Source of the DNA: Toxoplasma gondii ME49
Lineage: Eukaryota > Apicomplexa > Conoidasida > Eucoccidiorida > Sarcocystidae
Length of the DNA: 64,000 nt
Direction: 5' to 3'
Assembly (NCBI RefSeq): GCF_000006565.2
Contig: NC_031472.1
Location: 1,792,227 to 1,856,226 of the forward strand
Below the pieces are notes generated by a model. That model searched no databases. It had not been told where the DNA came from and was given only the letters and a program-made list of their open reading frames with translations. The position numbers and the translations under genes were made by a program. Shown here one piece after another: positions 1 to 12,008 of the stretch. The number at the start of each line of letters is the position of its first letter. Position 1 is the stretch's first letter.

Positions 1-1
1 C

Positions 2-756
2 CTCAGCATTCTCTTGGTTGCTTGCCCGTTCCTTGGTTTCGTCTTCTACGAACAGCGGTTTGAGCCGGTGGAGCACCCTATGCCGCGCGACGAATATTTC
101 AAGAACTTCAAGTGAGGAGAGAGACATCTCTGACGAAACCTGGTCCAGAGTCCTGTAGCCACCGTTGTACGACGCATGCGACCTACTTCAGTCACGCAAG
201 CTGTCAGCGACGCCGTGAAGTGCATTGCCAATCTCGCTGGATAAAATTTCTCATCAAAATGTTTTCAGTGTTACGTCAGATATGCAGTATTCAAGTAGCC
301 AAGGTGCATGCCGGGTCACTTTTCCCATAAATGTGAATACACATAGTGCGGATGGTGAACTGAGTGGTTCGAAGTGGAGCCAGAAAGGAAATAAATGTTG
401 AAACCCACAATCGCAACCGTGTATGTAAATGGCATGAAGGTACATGTTTTGGAATGTCGAAATTCATGATTTCTGGGAGGAATTCGTTTCCACGGCACAC
501 AATGTAGTGTCTCCCAGAACTACACAGCAGCATCGCATTATCGGATGCGTTTTTTGACGTTGATGGATGTTTCAGGGTCAGAAACGACTATTTTCGCAAT
601 GTGTGCGGTTTTCTTCTCAGGTGGAACTATTGGGGAGGACACCTTGACCACCATGCTTTTGGTCAGTACTTGGAGGCAAGACGCACGAAGAAATGGAGGG
701 AAACGGATGTTAACCCGGATGACTGGATCCCTCCCCAATACCGTGGTGCCCAGTAA
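2..756 (+). CDS. C-terminal part of a small single-span membrane protein, possibly a mitochondrial complex IV subunit (5' end outside window)
   Basis: Two exons are visible, 2-111 and 621-756, with a GT-AG intron at 112-620. The first ends on a strong donor (CAA|GTGAGG) and the second follows a pyrimidine-rich acceptor (TTCTTCTCAG|G). The join is in phase: AA plus G gives Lys. Without splicing the frame would stop at 113-115. The visible part has a hydrophobic stretch (SILLVACPFLGFVFY), then about 65 polar residues rich in Trp, Tyr, His and Pro, ending in PPQYRGAQ. A short membrane anchor followed by a charged, aromatic tail resembles small subunits of mitochondrial respiratory complexes. I have an unverified recollection that a coccidian-specific cytochrome c oxidase subunit (ApiCox24) is encoded near this locus. 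The exon structure is well supported; the function is only a suggestion. Confidence 0.55.
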
Positions 757-3371
757 AGAGGATGAGGTCACTGAAGTTATGGTTTAACGTCGTATGCTTC
801 GCGATAGTACACGAGTTCTATCATACCGTAGACATCTGGGGGTGATGTGCCGGTCCTGCAACGTTTCTTGCTTGGCAAGAACAAACTGTACAGCTTCCCC
901 AGTTTTTGGATGGGAGAAGCGGACACATTTGTGTATCGAACTTCCCCCAGTGAGTTCAATCTTTCAGGGGAAGACACGCGGTGGTACAGCATGTAGCTTT
1001 TCAGAAGAAAAGATTATATTCAAGAGTGTGCATCGTATGCCGACATTTCTTGGTTCTAGAATAAAAAAAAGTGTACACGGAATTGCGCGTGCGGTGTCCT
1101 GTTGCCTAGCGGGCGGTGTCCTGGTATTCTGCAACTGCAACCATTCTGACATGTCAACCTGGAGAAGGTGGCTGTGCTCTTTGGAGCAATGTGGGTTCTG
1201 TTACCAGGTAACAGCAAGCGTTCATTTGGTGTAAGGCCGATTGCAACTTACTTCAGCCTATTGACGGAGGGGGTCGGCAAGCCTGACTACGGTAATAATC
1301 GTGTAGTTGTAATACGTGTCGTCAAAACCGACCCAGGAAGCTCTGTAGGAGAAAACGGTGCAACTCCAGTTTTCATTGTGGTATTGAACGACACCCGAGC
1401 GCATTACAGCGCACCATATGAACTGCTGTTGCGGGCGCTACATTGCTAGACTTCGGTACACCATACAGGCGAAACTGGACTCAACGTTTCCCAAGGTGAT
1501 TTCGAGTTGGTATCATGCTTGTTCACGGAAACACTGTCGTCTTTACAGGTTTGACGCTGTTATCGGTGGCCTCTCTGAAAGGAAGTCGCACACGACGAGT
1601 CATTTCCACAGTTGCACTTTCAACACGGCTGGATAATTGAAAACAGAGGAATCTAAAATGTTATAGATCAGTATAGTGCACCAGAGGGACAGCTACATCT
1701 TTTCAAGGAACGGACAATGCGCTGATAAAGCTTCGATATATTAATGAAGCCTGATAACACTGCCCACATCAGAATGTCCTTCTCTGCCTCAAAAAGCTGG
1801 TCTAATTCAGATCGGTAAGCAAATGGGTTCTCGAGCGATTCGAGGATCATTAGTCGAGACGGGTGTCGAATCAGCACAAGATGGACGAACTTAAACTGCA
1901 TCTAGACTCAAGTTAGACATGAGAGCTTTCCTCACGTGTTGAAATTTGGAGGAGCTGCACTGACCCGTCGCCTCCATGAGTTCTTGCATTGTAAACGGGG
2001 AAGGTATGACCGCGGAAGTAAAGCATGAGTGTGTCCCTCTCATGAGTAAGGACGATCGACAAAAGGAACACGACGGCTAGTAGAATGGAAGGCTTCCGAA
2101 GGGAAATCGGGGTGTTTTCCCCATATATACGAAGCATTAGACCGACTCGGTGCTCACCTATTTCAATTGAATACCCGTAAAAACGACTCGGAGTATCGCT
2201 GAACACAACATGCTTGCTTTTCTCTCGCTGCGCCCTGTATAATAGCAACACGGTTGACAAACTGCATATTCGTGGCGTTTGGAACAGTCCTTTGGATATA
2301 CTTCATCTCTCCATGGGGTAGCGCTCATACCTACGGAGAATACCATTCCCTGAGGGTGCTTATTGTGGCGTCGCATTAACGATAGCCGAGCCAGCAAGCA
2401 AACTGCGCTTTTCAAAATTTTCTTTGGCGAAATCGCGCTGGCTGAAGAGTGGACGCTATCAGCGTTGCTGACACTCGACGGTTATTCATCTCCCCGTCTA
2501 AGACTGTCCATCAACAATGACATCCTCAAAGAAAGACCGGCTACACGGCGCCTCTTCCTTGGACTGTTACCTGCTTCACTATGACAGCTGGTTTCCTCTA
2601 GTGATGCTTGACACGGACCGAATGGGGAGGCGATGGTTTTTTGCGTGTGAAAATGTTTAGCTTCCCCGCAGACCTTCACAACCGCCTCGAGCAGTAATAC
2701 AAACACTTGGCAAACCCTACCACCGCACACGTTTCACACGCATAAGCCCGCGATAGCGAGATTTCTGTAGAATCCGTGAAGAATAATAGAGCGCGACAAG
2801 CGGGTTCTCTGCATACCTCGTCCAGCGCTGATGTATCCACGGAGGCACACGACGATGTAGTGTTTTATGCGCCTGAGCCGAACCTTTAGTGGGGGGGACG
2901 GTACCTTCCCTGTGTACCGATGGTAGGTTCCTTCAAGAACCCCGATATTCGCAACATTAGAAAAATTTATAAAAGCACGCTTACCAAGCAATCTTATTGT
3001 CAGACCTGGGCCGTTCGCCGTATCCTTGCTTTCTGCCATTTTTGGTGTAGATGCTTGCACTACGGAAGCTTTCTGTGGTCCGAAGTCGTGAAAAAGCAAC
3101 CCTCCTTCTCATGAACACCGGCTGCTGAATATTGATCGATTACATACGTAATTCTCTTGCTTGTCTCGTTGCTTCTCTTTAAAAAAAACATCTCCATCCG
3201 GGACCATTCTTTGAGTCTACACCTATCTGCCAAAATGGTATCATGTGGACGACGAACCGCGACTTTCAGTCGTAGTCAGCATCATGTACCGCTTGTCGCC
3301 CAACTCCGTGACTCTTCTTGGACTACATATCCTGCATATGAAACTCTCTTCATGTGGTGAGAAGGCGGCGA
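757..3371. other. Intergenic, no supported gene
   Basis: This holds the 3' flank of the left-edge gene and the 3' flank of the minus-strand gene ending at 3372. Short minus-strand open stretches at about 3044-2734, 2260-1913 and 1901-1668 include a hydrophobic run (PSILLAVVFLLSIVL) and possible splice signals. I could not join them into a consistent reading frame, so no gene is called. Confidence 0.4.
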
Positions 3372-6300
3372 TCAGAAAAAGTCATATATAAAATGGTCAC
3401 TGCAGAACCACATTTGGACGGCCGTTGGCTTTTGCACCTTCGAAAAATCTTTACGCTCTGGCCCATTTCCGCGACTCTGCTGCTCGCCACAGCTCGCAGG
3501 AAATTTCGACAGCGGCTGTGTCGGCAGGAAAAACGAAGTCGAGGGACCACTGTTGCTACTGCCTTTGATGTCTTTGGGTGGACGGTGTCCAGCCAAGTGT
3601 GCTGAAGATTCATTCTGGTCCCCCAGCCGAGCAGAATTGTTCATCGCGGTATCGTCGCCATAAACTGTCCCTTGCGGGTTCAGTTCCCGCGATATGTGCA
3701 CGCAGCGTTCTTTCACACCGTCTGATTCAAGCTGGTTGCAGTGGCTCTCGGGCTCCTCGAGCGGCCTCGACGCCGCAAGACTAAAGACTGTTCCAGACGG
3801 AAGCTTTCCGTCAGATGCCGCTCTCACCCTCTCATTGATTCTCGTATTCAGACACTTCTTTCTGTGCAGCCAGATCGCAGTCGTCTCACCATCGGAGCTT
3901 CTCATTTGCCGACAAACTGCAGCTCTGCCGGATCCGCCCCCGAATGCGGGAACACAGTAGTTTTCCTCCTGTAGCCCGGTCGCCGGAGGCGCTTTGCACC
4001 CGTTGAGCGTCGGGGAAGTCAGGATCTCTCCGCATCCGCAGCTAGGCATCGTCGGCAACACCCTAACCCCGGTCGAGTCCAGGATCCTCGCTTCCAATCC
4101 TGTGCTTTGAATACCATCCGTCCGGTGTCCATACACCTCACGGTTATTGGCGCGAGCACTGCACCATGACACAACCGGTCGACCTATCTCATTTTCGACT
4201 CGCGTATTATCGACAGAACGCCCTTCTATGGTAACTTGGCAGGAAACACTCCTCTCCTTATCCTCCTCTACTTGAGAAGGCCAAAAAGGGGGAAACGGCA
4301 TCCGCTGTCGGTGCGTCTCTGCACTAGCGTCGCTGTCCCCACTGTTCGACGTTCCTCTACTACTGGATGAGGCAGTATCTAGGCTGTCGAGAGATGAGGT
4401 GTCCATACCCGCGTCACTCAGTGGACGGCTACGTTGGGCATTTCGCCATGTTATTGAAGAGGCGAGCTCGTTGTATCGTTTTCCTTTGTCACCTGGTGAG
4501 CAACTCGAGATGTTCATCGTTGTGCACGGCCGTATGTGGATAAAGGACTCGCGGGACGGTGCCTCTCCAGTTGCACTGCTGTGTCCAGCGCTTACTGTGC
4601 CACAGGAGACGCCACTTCGTCTGTTTGCCTCAGAGTCAACATACGAGCAATTCCAGGAGTCAGCTCTCCGTCTTCCGAACGATGAATGTGTCTCGGCAGA
4701 TTGGTCACGCACCGCAGCTCGCCGCCGAGCCCGGGGACGGGTGCGCCGCGAACTGAGTCTCTGTTTTCCCGATGCTGATGCAGAAAGGAAAAGAAGCTCT
4801 TGCTGCAGAGCAATCATGCCACTGGCTGGTATTGGAGGGCCGACTCTGTCGTCGTCACCACCTTGGTCGCTGGCTCTGGGCGAGCAGTTGAGAGGCGAGA
4901 CAGCCCCAGTAGGATTCTCTGAAATAATGTTTTGGTCAGTCTTTCGCCATTCTGACTGCACTCCAAGAGGCCCCGACACAACTAGGCGCGAAGCAGAGGA
5001 TGCCGCAACACTGCATGCTCGGGACAAGTGAGAGAGAAGAGAGGCAGCACTGGGAACGCTTGCGGCATCTTTGCTTTTCGGCGTACCCACTGGAGCTGTC
5101 TTCTTCTCGGTTGCACCCTCTGAAGAGGGCATTGGAGTAAGACAGAAAGAGATCTGAGGTGGCACGGACGATGTCGGCGATGCCACTCCCGAATCTGTCC
5201 AAAAAGGACTCGATGATGGAGGCAGCGACGCCCCTGCTAGGGCCGGGCGGTGCAGCACCTGTCCTGCAGGTAAGATCACAGCCACAGCAGAGATTCCTCA
5301 CCGAGAAATATTGACCTACCCTGTGCAGACGAGGGCACACACGGCATGAACCGAACCTACTTGACTGCGGATCCCTAAACACGGCATGGAGAGTCGAAAA
5401 TACGAAAATGCACCAAATAAGTGAATAGATCCACCTGTAGCGTGATCACGAAACACGACTTTCAAATGGTAGCAAACATGTTCAAAAGAGTCTCTCCTAT
5501 GACGTCATCGATCAAAAGCACTTTCTGGAGATGTCGCGTGCTAACACGAGCACGAATTTCCGGGAAAAAACTCCTACGCCTATACGAGCTTTCCTCTGTC
5601 GCCCGAATCTCGAGAAACGCTTCAAAGAAAGAGTAAGGCGGCTTAATGAGTAACAAAACACACAACACGGTTGTTCAAAGATGTATCCTCATTTCCGTAG
5701 CGCCACCACTTACGTGAGGGGCCGAATCCCAAGAAATCGGACACAACCGTGCTGCACACGAGCAGAACAACGCAGCAGATCTGTACCGATGTATCTGGCC
5801 TCATACAACATACACACACATCCGCAGATGCAATTCACGTGAAAGAACCCGAAACGAGCCCCCCATCTTGCTTACAATCAGCAACAGAAATGCATCGGCC
5901 TATGCTAACAAATATTCATATGTATCTATATATATGTAGGTCTTCTGGCAGAATGTCGCGTTCGCGTGAAGACAGAACACACCACAGAATAACACTATTA
6001 CAGGTTGGACAGCTACAGACACGTTCTGGTAGCAGCACAAACATAGATGACACGCGAAAGGCTGCCACCTTATGGCTGCGATACCGATGTTCCTCGGCCT
6101 CTGATTGTGAGTTTTCTTCCCCCCGGTGCCACCAAAAGCGTTTTGAGGAACGTGTTGGCATCTACTCTCTCCGGTGAAATGCACCTACGGCATTCAACAT
6201 GGAATTGTTGCTGTGTTGACTAAAATACGGAAGTGGCTTTCACTCATGTTTCCACAAACAGCAATATCTTCACGTGCATATAAGCAAGAGGGCCGTGATG

Positions 6301-8452
6301 TGCGCCCGAGAGAATTCTCTGTCTTGTTTATACGTCAATACTACATCTGCATGCGAACAACGCCAACCACTTACAATCTGGACATGAAAAAGTGATCTGT
6401 CGCAGGAGTGCTCCCTGACGAACGCGGGCCCCGCAAAAGAAGAGCGCCGACGCCATTCCACTTCCCTGACATCGCCTGTCCCTTCACCACATCGCCCGCT
6501 CCGGGTATTGCCGCACTGCACATCATGGTTTCCGACAAACCGCTCTCAGAGCTCATTTCCTTGGAAGTGAGCAGACTTTGAAGCCCCACATTTCGTGCCT
6601 CTTTTGGCACAGCTGCATATCTAAAAGTGGGTGTCCTTAGCAGCGCAGCTTTCCCTTCGTGCACTGGCGTTCGCCTCGCGGTTTCTTTCCGAGCTTCTTC
6701 CTCTACATCCTCCCAACTCGATTCCGTGTCTGTGAGCACACTCACTTGAAACTCATCACTTCCCCGACTTGGGCCGTTTTTGCTAGAAATGTGGAAAGGA
6801 TGAGGTTTTCTACCTGCTCCATCAGGTCGCACACCCCGAGTTGCCGGAGACTGCCGCGAGCGGCGCGCTTCCTCGACACCCGCTCCTGTAGAGAATTCGC
6901 CTCCAGGCGAGGTGGCGACATCTGGAACGGCGCGTGCAGAAGCGTCCTGCTCTTGATTGTCAGCGCAACCTCTGGGAATCAGGGGATGCGTCTTGCCACT
7001 GCCGCTTTCTCCTCGTGTGTCGGGGTCGCAACTGTTGGGTGCACTGCCGCGCACTGGCTGGTCGGATAAAGGCGGTGGATCCCTTGTCGCCTGTAGCCTG
7101 GGCGAGTAAGATGTGAAAGCTGAAGAACTCCAGAAAGGACAGGATGGGACGGGAGTGATGCTTTTGCAAGCTCTTGTGTCCTGGGTCTGGGCGGTGCATC
7201 TTTGGAACGGCCTGGCCATGTCCGATGTTGTCGAAACCCACAGATCCGCCTGCTTTCCGCTTGCATCTCTTCCGGTTTTCTCTGTGCTCACAGATTCGCC
7301 CCCAAACCTGGTTTTGGGTTTCCGCTGAGGATACCTTCCGTCGGCGACAAGGCAGGAAGCAGGCCTCGTACCAAGATTGTCAGTCGAGGTGGGTTGCATA
7401 CACACCGAAGAGGCCGCCATTTTGTTTCCAGAAGCAGTCCTTCCTCGTTCCTTGCTCAAAGTTTCGTCCGTCCCTCTCGAACTTCCATCGATTGCTTCAT
7501 TGTTCATATGGCGACGCGCTCCTTTCTTCTTTACTCGCTCCTGTGGGAGTGCCGCTGGAGAATGACGACCACGGGCGCCTCTTACAGAACTGTCTGTAAC
7601 ATACCGCGGTGGGTCGGATGCGTTACATGCCCCCGTTACACGCCGTAGATGGCTAGCAGAGCTATCCGACCAACAGACCAAACGCATGCCATCCCTAAGC
7701 AAAGGTTTGCGGCCCTTTGAGATTACAGGACCGCTCCTCCTCGCTGGATCACTAGTTCTCTGTACACCCCGGGGTGCGTTCGGTGCATGTCGAAAAGGGA
7801 CAGCTACCGAACAACCTTGCGGATGATGCGTCGAAAGCGGCCGCTCCCTGTTGGCAGAAACTGCCTCTGGGGAGAGCCCTCTGTCACCTGAATTTCCATT
7901 CGCGGTGTCGGTACTCGTTTTCAGAGGTGTACGTACACGTCGAGGTACCGAATTCGAAGGTGAGGAAACCGCATCACGGCATTTAACTTTGTCATCTGGG
8001 AGCAGAAGAGGAAAGTCTTCCCGGGCCACTGCAGCCAACGCTGTCCATAACGGCGGAAATGGAGAGACGTAAGGACTGCAACCACCTGGTGACCTGCGAT
8101 TGCTCGTGTCAGATGCAATGAAAAGCGGAGGGACTTCTTCTCCAAGGAAATCTTCAAGAGGCGCCGCGTCTCCGTCAGGACTCTCGCTTCGAGACGCGAA
8201 ATCGTCAGCCCTTCGTGAGCATCTCGTTGCATCTCGTTCGAAATTACACTCTCCCTGGGACGAACGGCACAGACGAGGCGAGTCTCGTGTCTCGTCAACA
8301 GCACCGAATACCAGAGAACACTGCTTCAGAGACAACAGCATATCTGAAACGCCTCGAACCGGCTTCGCCATCTGCGAGGGTGATGAAGACATACAGACCT
8401 CCCAACAGCATGCTTCGACTGTAAAATGTTGTGACCGAGGAGCATCCGGCAT
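3372..8452 (-). CDS. Large low-complexity hypothetical protein, at least two exons
   Basis: Two long minus-strand open blocks lie in tandem. The upstream block runs from an ATG at 8452 (the frame is open a little further upstream) to a strong donor, CCAGATT|GTAAGTGG, at about 6375. The downstream block is open from about 5285 to a stop at 3372 and begins near an acceptor (CCTGCAG) at 5264. Both encode Ser/Arg/Pro-rich disordered protein with no recognisable domain, signal peptide or membrane span, typical of coccidian hypothetical proteins. Joining donor 6375 to acceptor 5263 enters a different frame from the long downstream block, so either another acceptor or exon exists or these are two genes. 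Start, exon joins and single-gene status are inference; that both blocks are coding rests on length alone. Confidence 0.45.
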
Positions 8453-8479
8453 CAAACACCCGCGAAATTCCCCACGCAA

Positions 8480-11400
8480 ACTGTCCTATACGGTATTTTC
8501 AACCTCTGACTGAGAGGACATCCCTGGCGGTCGTTTCTGAAAACAACACAGTAGACACGCGTGTCTCCCGCTCAGACTGAATAGAAGTGCGAGATCGAGA
8601 CAGACTGCATGCGTCCTCCGAGGGTGCCGAGCCACAAGGCTGCTAGCTTCATTAATTCACCGTCAGGTCACGGCGAAACTCCAACACAGCGCAAGTAGGT
8701 CTTCTTAAACCAGTGCAAGTGCACATACAGGAAACTTATAAAAAACTCAAACGTTTACGCCATTTTCCCTCTGAACAACGCCATTGTCACCGATCGCCGA
8801 CGAAAGCCGAAAGCAAACGGCGAGGAACTCTCTGGGGACTCTAGGGTGGCCTCTCCGGACTCGCGCCGTCAACTATTCTGTATCTCCGATCTCATTACCC
8901 ACAAAAAAACATCAGACGTGGGCGTGACGGCGACACTGCTCAACCGGTGACGGAAGCAACTCCCTCTCTTTCCTCTACATTCTCTGACGGAACACGTGGG
9001 CCTAAAAATAGCAGCCGCAATTGCCAAATGGGACTGGCGAACAACCACATGCATCCGTGCACCGCTGGAAGCCGCCGTCGCCACTAAACATTGTAGCCGG
9101 GTTTTCTCTGCCAAACTTTCCATAAAACACCAACCGACTAAACGTGTGGCGTCCTACACCGTCCCAGGCAACAGCTCAACAGACAGCTGTGGGCTGGTAC
9201 AGTCTCTACGACGATTGCCCCACTCGAGATTGAGAAGCGGACAGCCCCCAGATTATGCAACCACAAATGTGGTCATGTAATTGGAAAGACACAATCACAA
9301 GCACGTTGAGACGACATCAGATTCGTAGGAAACAGAGGAAAGGGGTACGCAGTCAACTTATGATGTGAGGGTACCAGGAGGCAGCATGGCGCATGCGAAA
9401 GGCGATTTACCGGAGCCGTCGAGATCCCGCGTTGTTAACAGCCAAAACAGAGATTCAGCGACAGTGGAAGCAAACCTTTGTAGCAGCACATCGACTGGCC
9501 GATGTCGTATTCTTTTTTATGGCAGTTTTGGATCCAAGAGCTCCATTGACGCCTCAGCCCAGGAGTGCCGTAACAGCAAAAACAGGTTATTCTAGACCCG
9601 GATTACGCACCCTTATTGCCTCCAGCATCAAGTGGGTCACGAGAAACACTGGAACCCCTACAAGAACCTCCACAATGATATGTCGTCAAAACACACTACT
9701 TCAGGCAAGAAGCGCATCTGTCGTCGGACGGGAAGCACCGGGAATGCTGGTTCCTGAATGGTATCCCGAAAAAAAACGGAGGCTGAACGCCGAATCACCA
9801 ATCTCGCCTTCGATACCAACATTTCTGCGAAAATTCACCACTGAGGCGCTCATTCACAACTCGGAAGTGAACTAAAATGCACGCATTCGACGGTATAAGA
9901 AGGAGAGAGAAAAGAGCGGGCAAAAGCTTCCGAATTGAATGAGCACCTCACGCAAGGCCCCGCCAGGAAGAAAGGACTACGGCTCGTCAGACTTCTCTAG
10001 ACGACTTGTCTAAAATTTAATCATAAGAAAAACGGTCAAAGCACATCAAAGTGGGCCGTAGCATCTCTGGAGTTAAGGCAAAGAAGCATGAAACTTGAGC
10101 TTGCATCGCTAGGGACGAAAGCGATCAACGCGTCGAGGCATTAGCAAATTGTTGTGGTATTTCGACGGAGAAAAGCATTTACCAAACAACCTGATGAAGA
10201 CGAGCGAATACACGAACACCGCCGAAATGTTATGCTAACGCTAAAAGCAATGGCCTCTAGCTCTAGCGAGAAAAGTAAATCAAAATTTTCTGTTGCCAAA
10301 ATTGGACGTCAGCTCGTGAGCATGCAGCTCCATTCGTAGCTGAGTTGACAGCTGAACGGCGGTAGGCAGAGCATCACAGTGAGAACGATCACGGAAGAAA
10401 GCCCGTCAAATAGGGAATCGCGTTGCGCAGCCTCCACCGAATTTTCTCGAAACCTATCAGCTGTTCCCAATTCCTCGAAAGGAGTGATTTTCATCAGACG
10501 TTTTTGGTGCTGACCACTGCGCGTCACCGAAGTTGGCAGCGGTGTGCCCGCGTAGAATATTTGCATGCGTGCGTGTACTGGCAAGCTCAATCCTACTGAA
10601 ACCTTGTGAATGATTTGAGTTAACGGCAATGGCGCGAGAGACACCGTCACGAGCATGAAAAAACGAATGAAAGGACCACCATTCTTCCTTTTCCGTGCTA
10701 CAACGAACGATATTGACCACAGGGATAATCTAGCCTACACCATTTCCCACGCCGCCACAGTATTTCTATGCGGTATTTCTCGTTTGGTTGTGCTGATAAC
10801 AAATTGAGCTGACAGGGACATGACAACGTTGTCTCAACAGCAACCCTCCATTTGAACCACAAATGGTAGAGACCTACAGCGCTTTGAATTATACAAGGGC
10901 ATTCATCGTACGTTTTGAGCGGAGGGAACAAATTACACGCATCCAGACTGTTTGTGCAGAATCACGACGCGACACGCAAGAAACGCAGATTGGCTGTAAC
11001 TGAGAGTATCAGTTCACGAACATCATCAGCGTGTTTCGACTGTTCGCTGACTAGGCTGTTGTCTCTAGGAAGGCGTCGGCAGCGGCAAGCTGCGTCCCTG
11101 CGGACGAGTAACTCAGGTTTTCTTTTCCTCTTGAGCAAGGTAGCATGGCTCCTTTCCGAATTGCAGTGGTAGAGGTTGGTTGCGGCGGTCACTTTTACAA
11201 TTCGGATGCTGCTGTCAGTAGTCACAACTTACCTCAGTGAAGGCATGAGCATCACTAGTATTCAGAAACCACCGGCATCCAAATGCTACTGCGTACGTGA
11301 TAGATGTATTTGATTTTACAAAACATAGTATGGATCTTCTAAGAGCGCTTAAATGCGGCACACATAGCGGCACACCACGCAGACAACGTCCGGGGGTTGC

Positions 11401-12008
11401 ATACAGAATGACACTCAGCTACGACGCTGACTTGGACTACTTCCGGAGTATTTTCCGCACGGGCACACTCACGGTCAGAGTTTCTGCTTGCTGCGAAGCT
11501 GATGCTAAACAAGCCACCCTCCAGAAACTCACCGAATCCACCGCTATGCCATTCCATATGCAGTGACATGCAAGTGGAGACACCGTTTGGCGCAGTGCGA
11601 AACAATCTTCCACAGCGGAACCGCATGTCGTTACCCCAGAAATGACCTATCTTCGCTCTCAAAGTTTTTCATGAACGCCATCATTGAATAATTCGAAGCA
11701 GTTATATGCACTCGCAGTCTGCGTTTCACACCACTGCACGCCGCAAGGCGAAATAAAACACTGATATCCCAGACCTAATCATCTAAAAGTGATTGTGTAC
11801 GCGCACAGAAGTAACGAAACGGCCCTCACCAACCCGCTTGTCTTTGACCTACTTTTAAGGCCACACAAAAGAGGTTAGACGGCACGGACGGTGCGCTTGA
11901 TGTCAGGCTGTCACTACCCGACACCCCCTGAGGAAGCGATTCTACAATAGGAGCACGACTCCCTCTACAAAAGTACCAGCACGCTTGTCGGCTGCATATT
12001 TTAACGTT
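8480..12008. other. Intergenic, 5' flank of the 3.4-8.5 kb gene and 3' flank of the PIG-F-like gene
   Basis: Only short open stretches are present; the longest is plus-strand, about 160 codons at 9393-9875. None has a recognisable motif. It probably holds promoter and UTR sequence for the minus-strand gene starting near 8.45 kb. Confidence 0.5.

Noticed and set aside
4399..5031. 210-codon plus-strand open frame
   Set aside because: Overlaps the longer minus-strand block at 3372-5285 and has no start context or recognisable motif; kept in mind only because that block is itself not proven.
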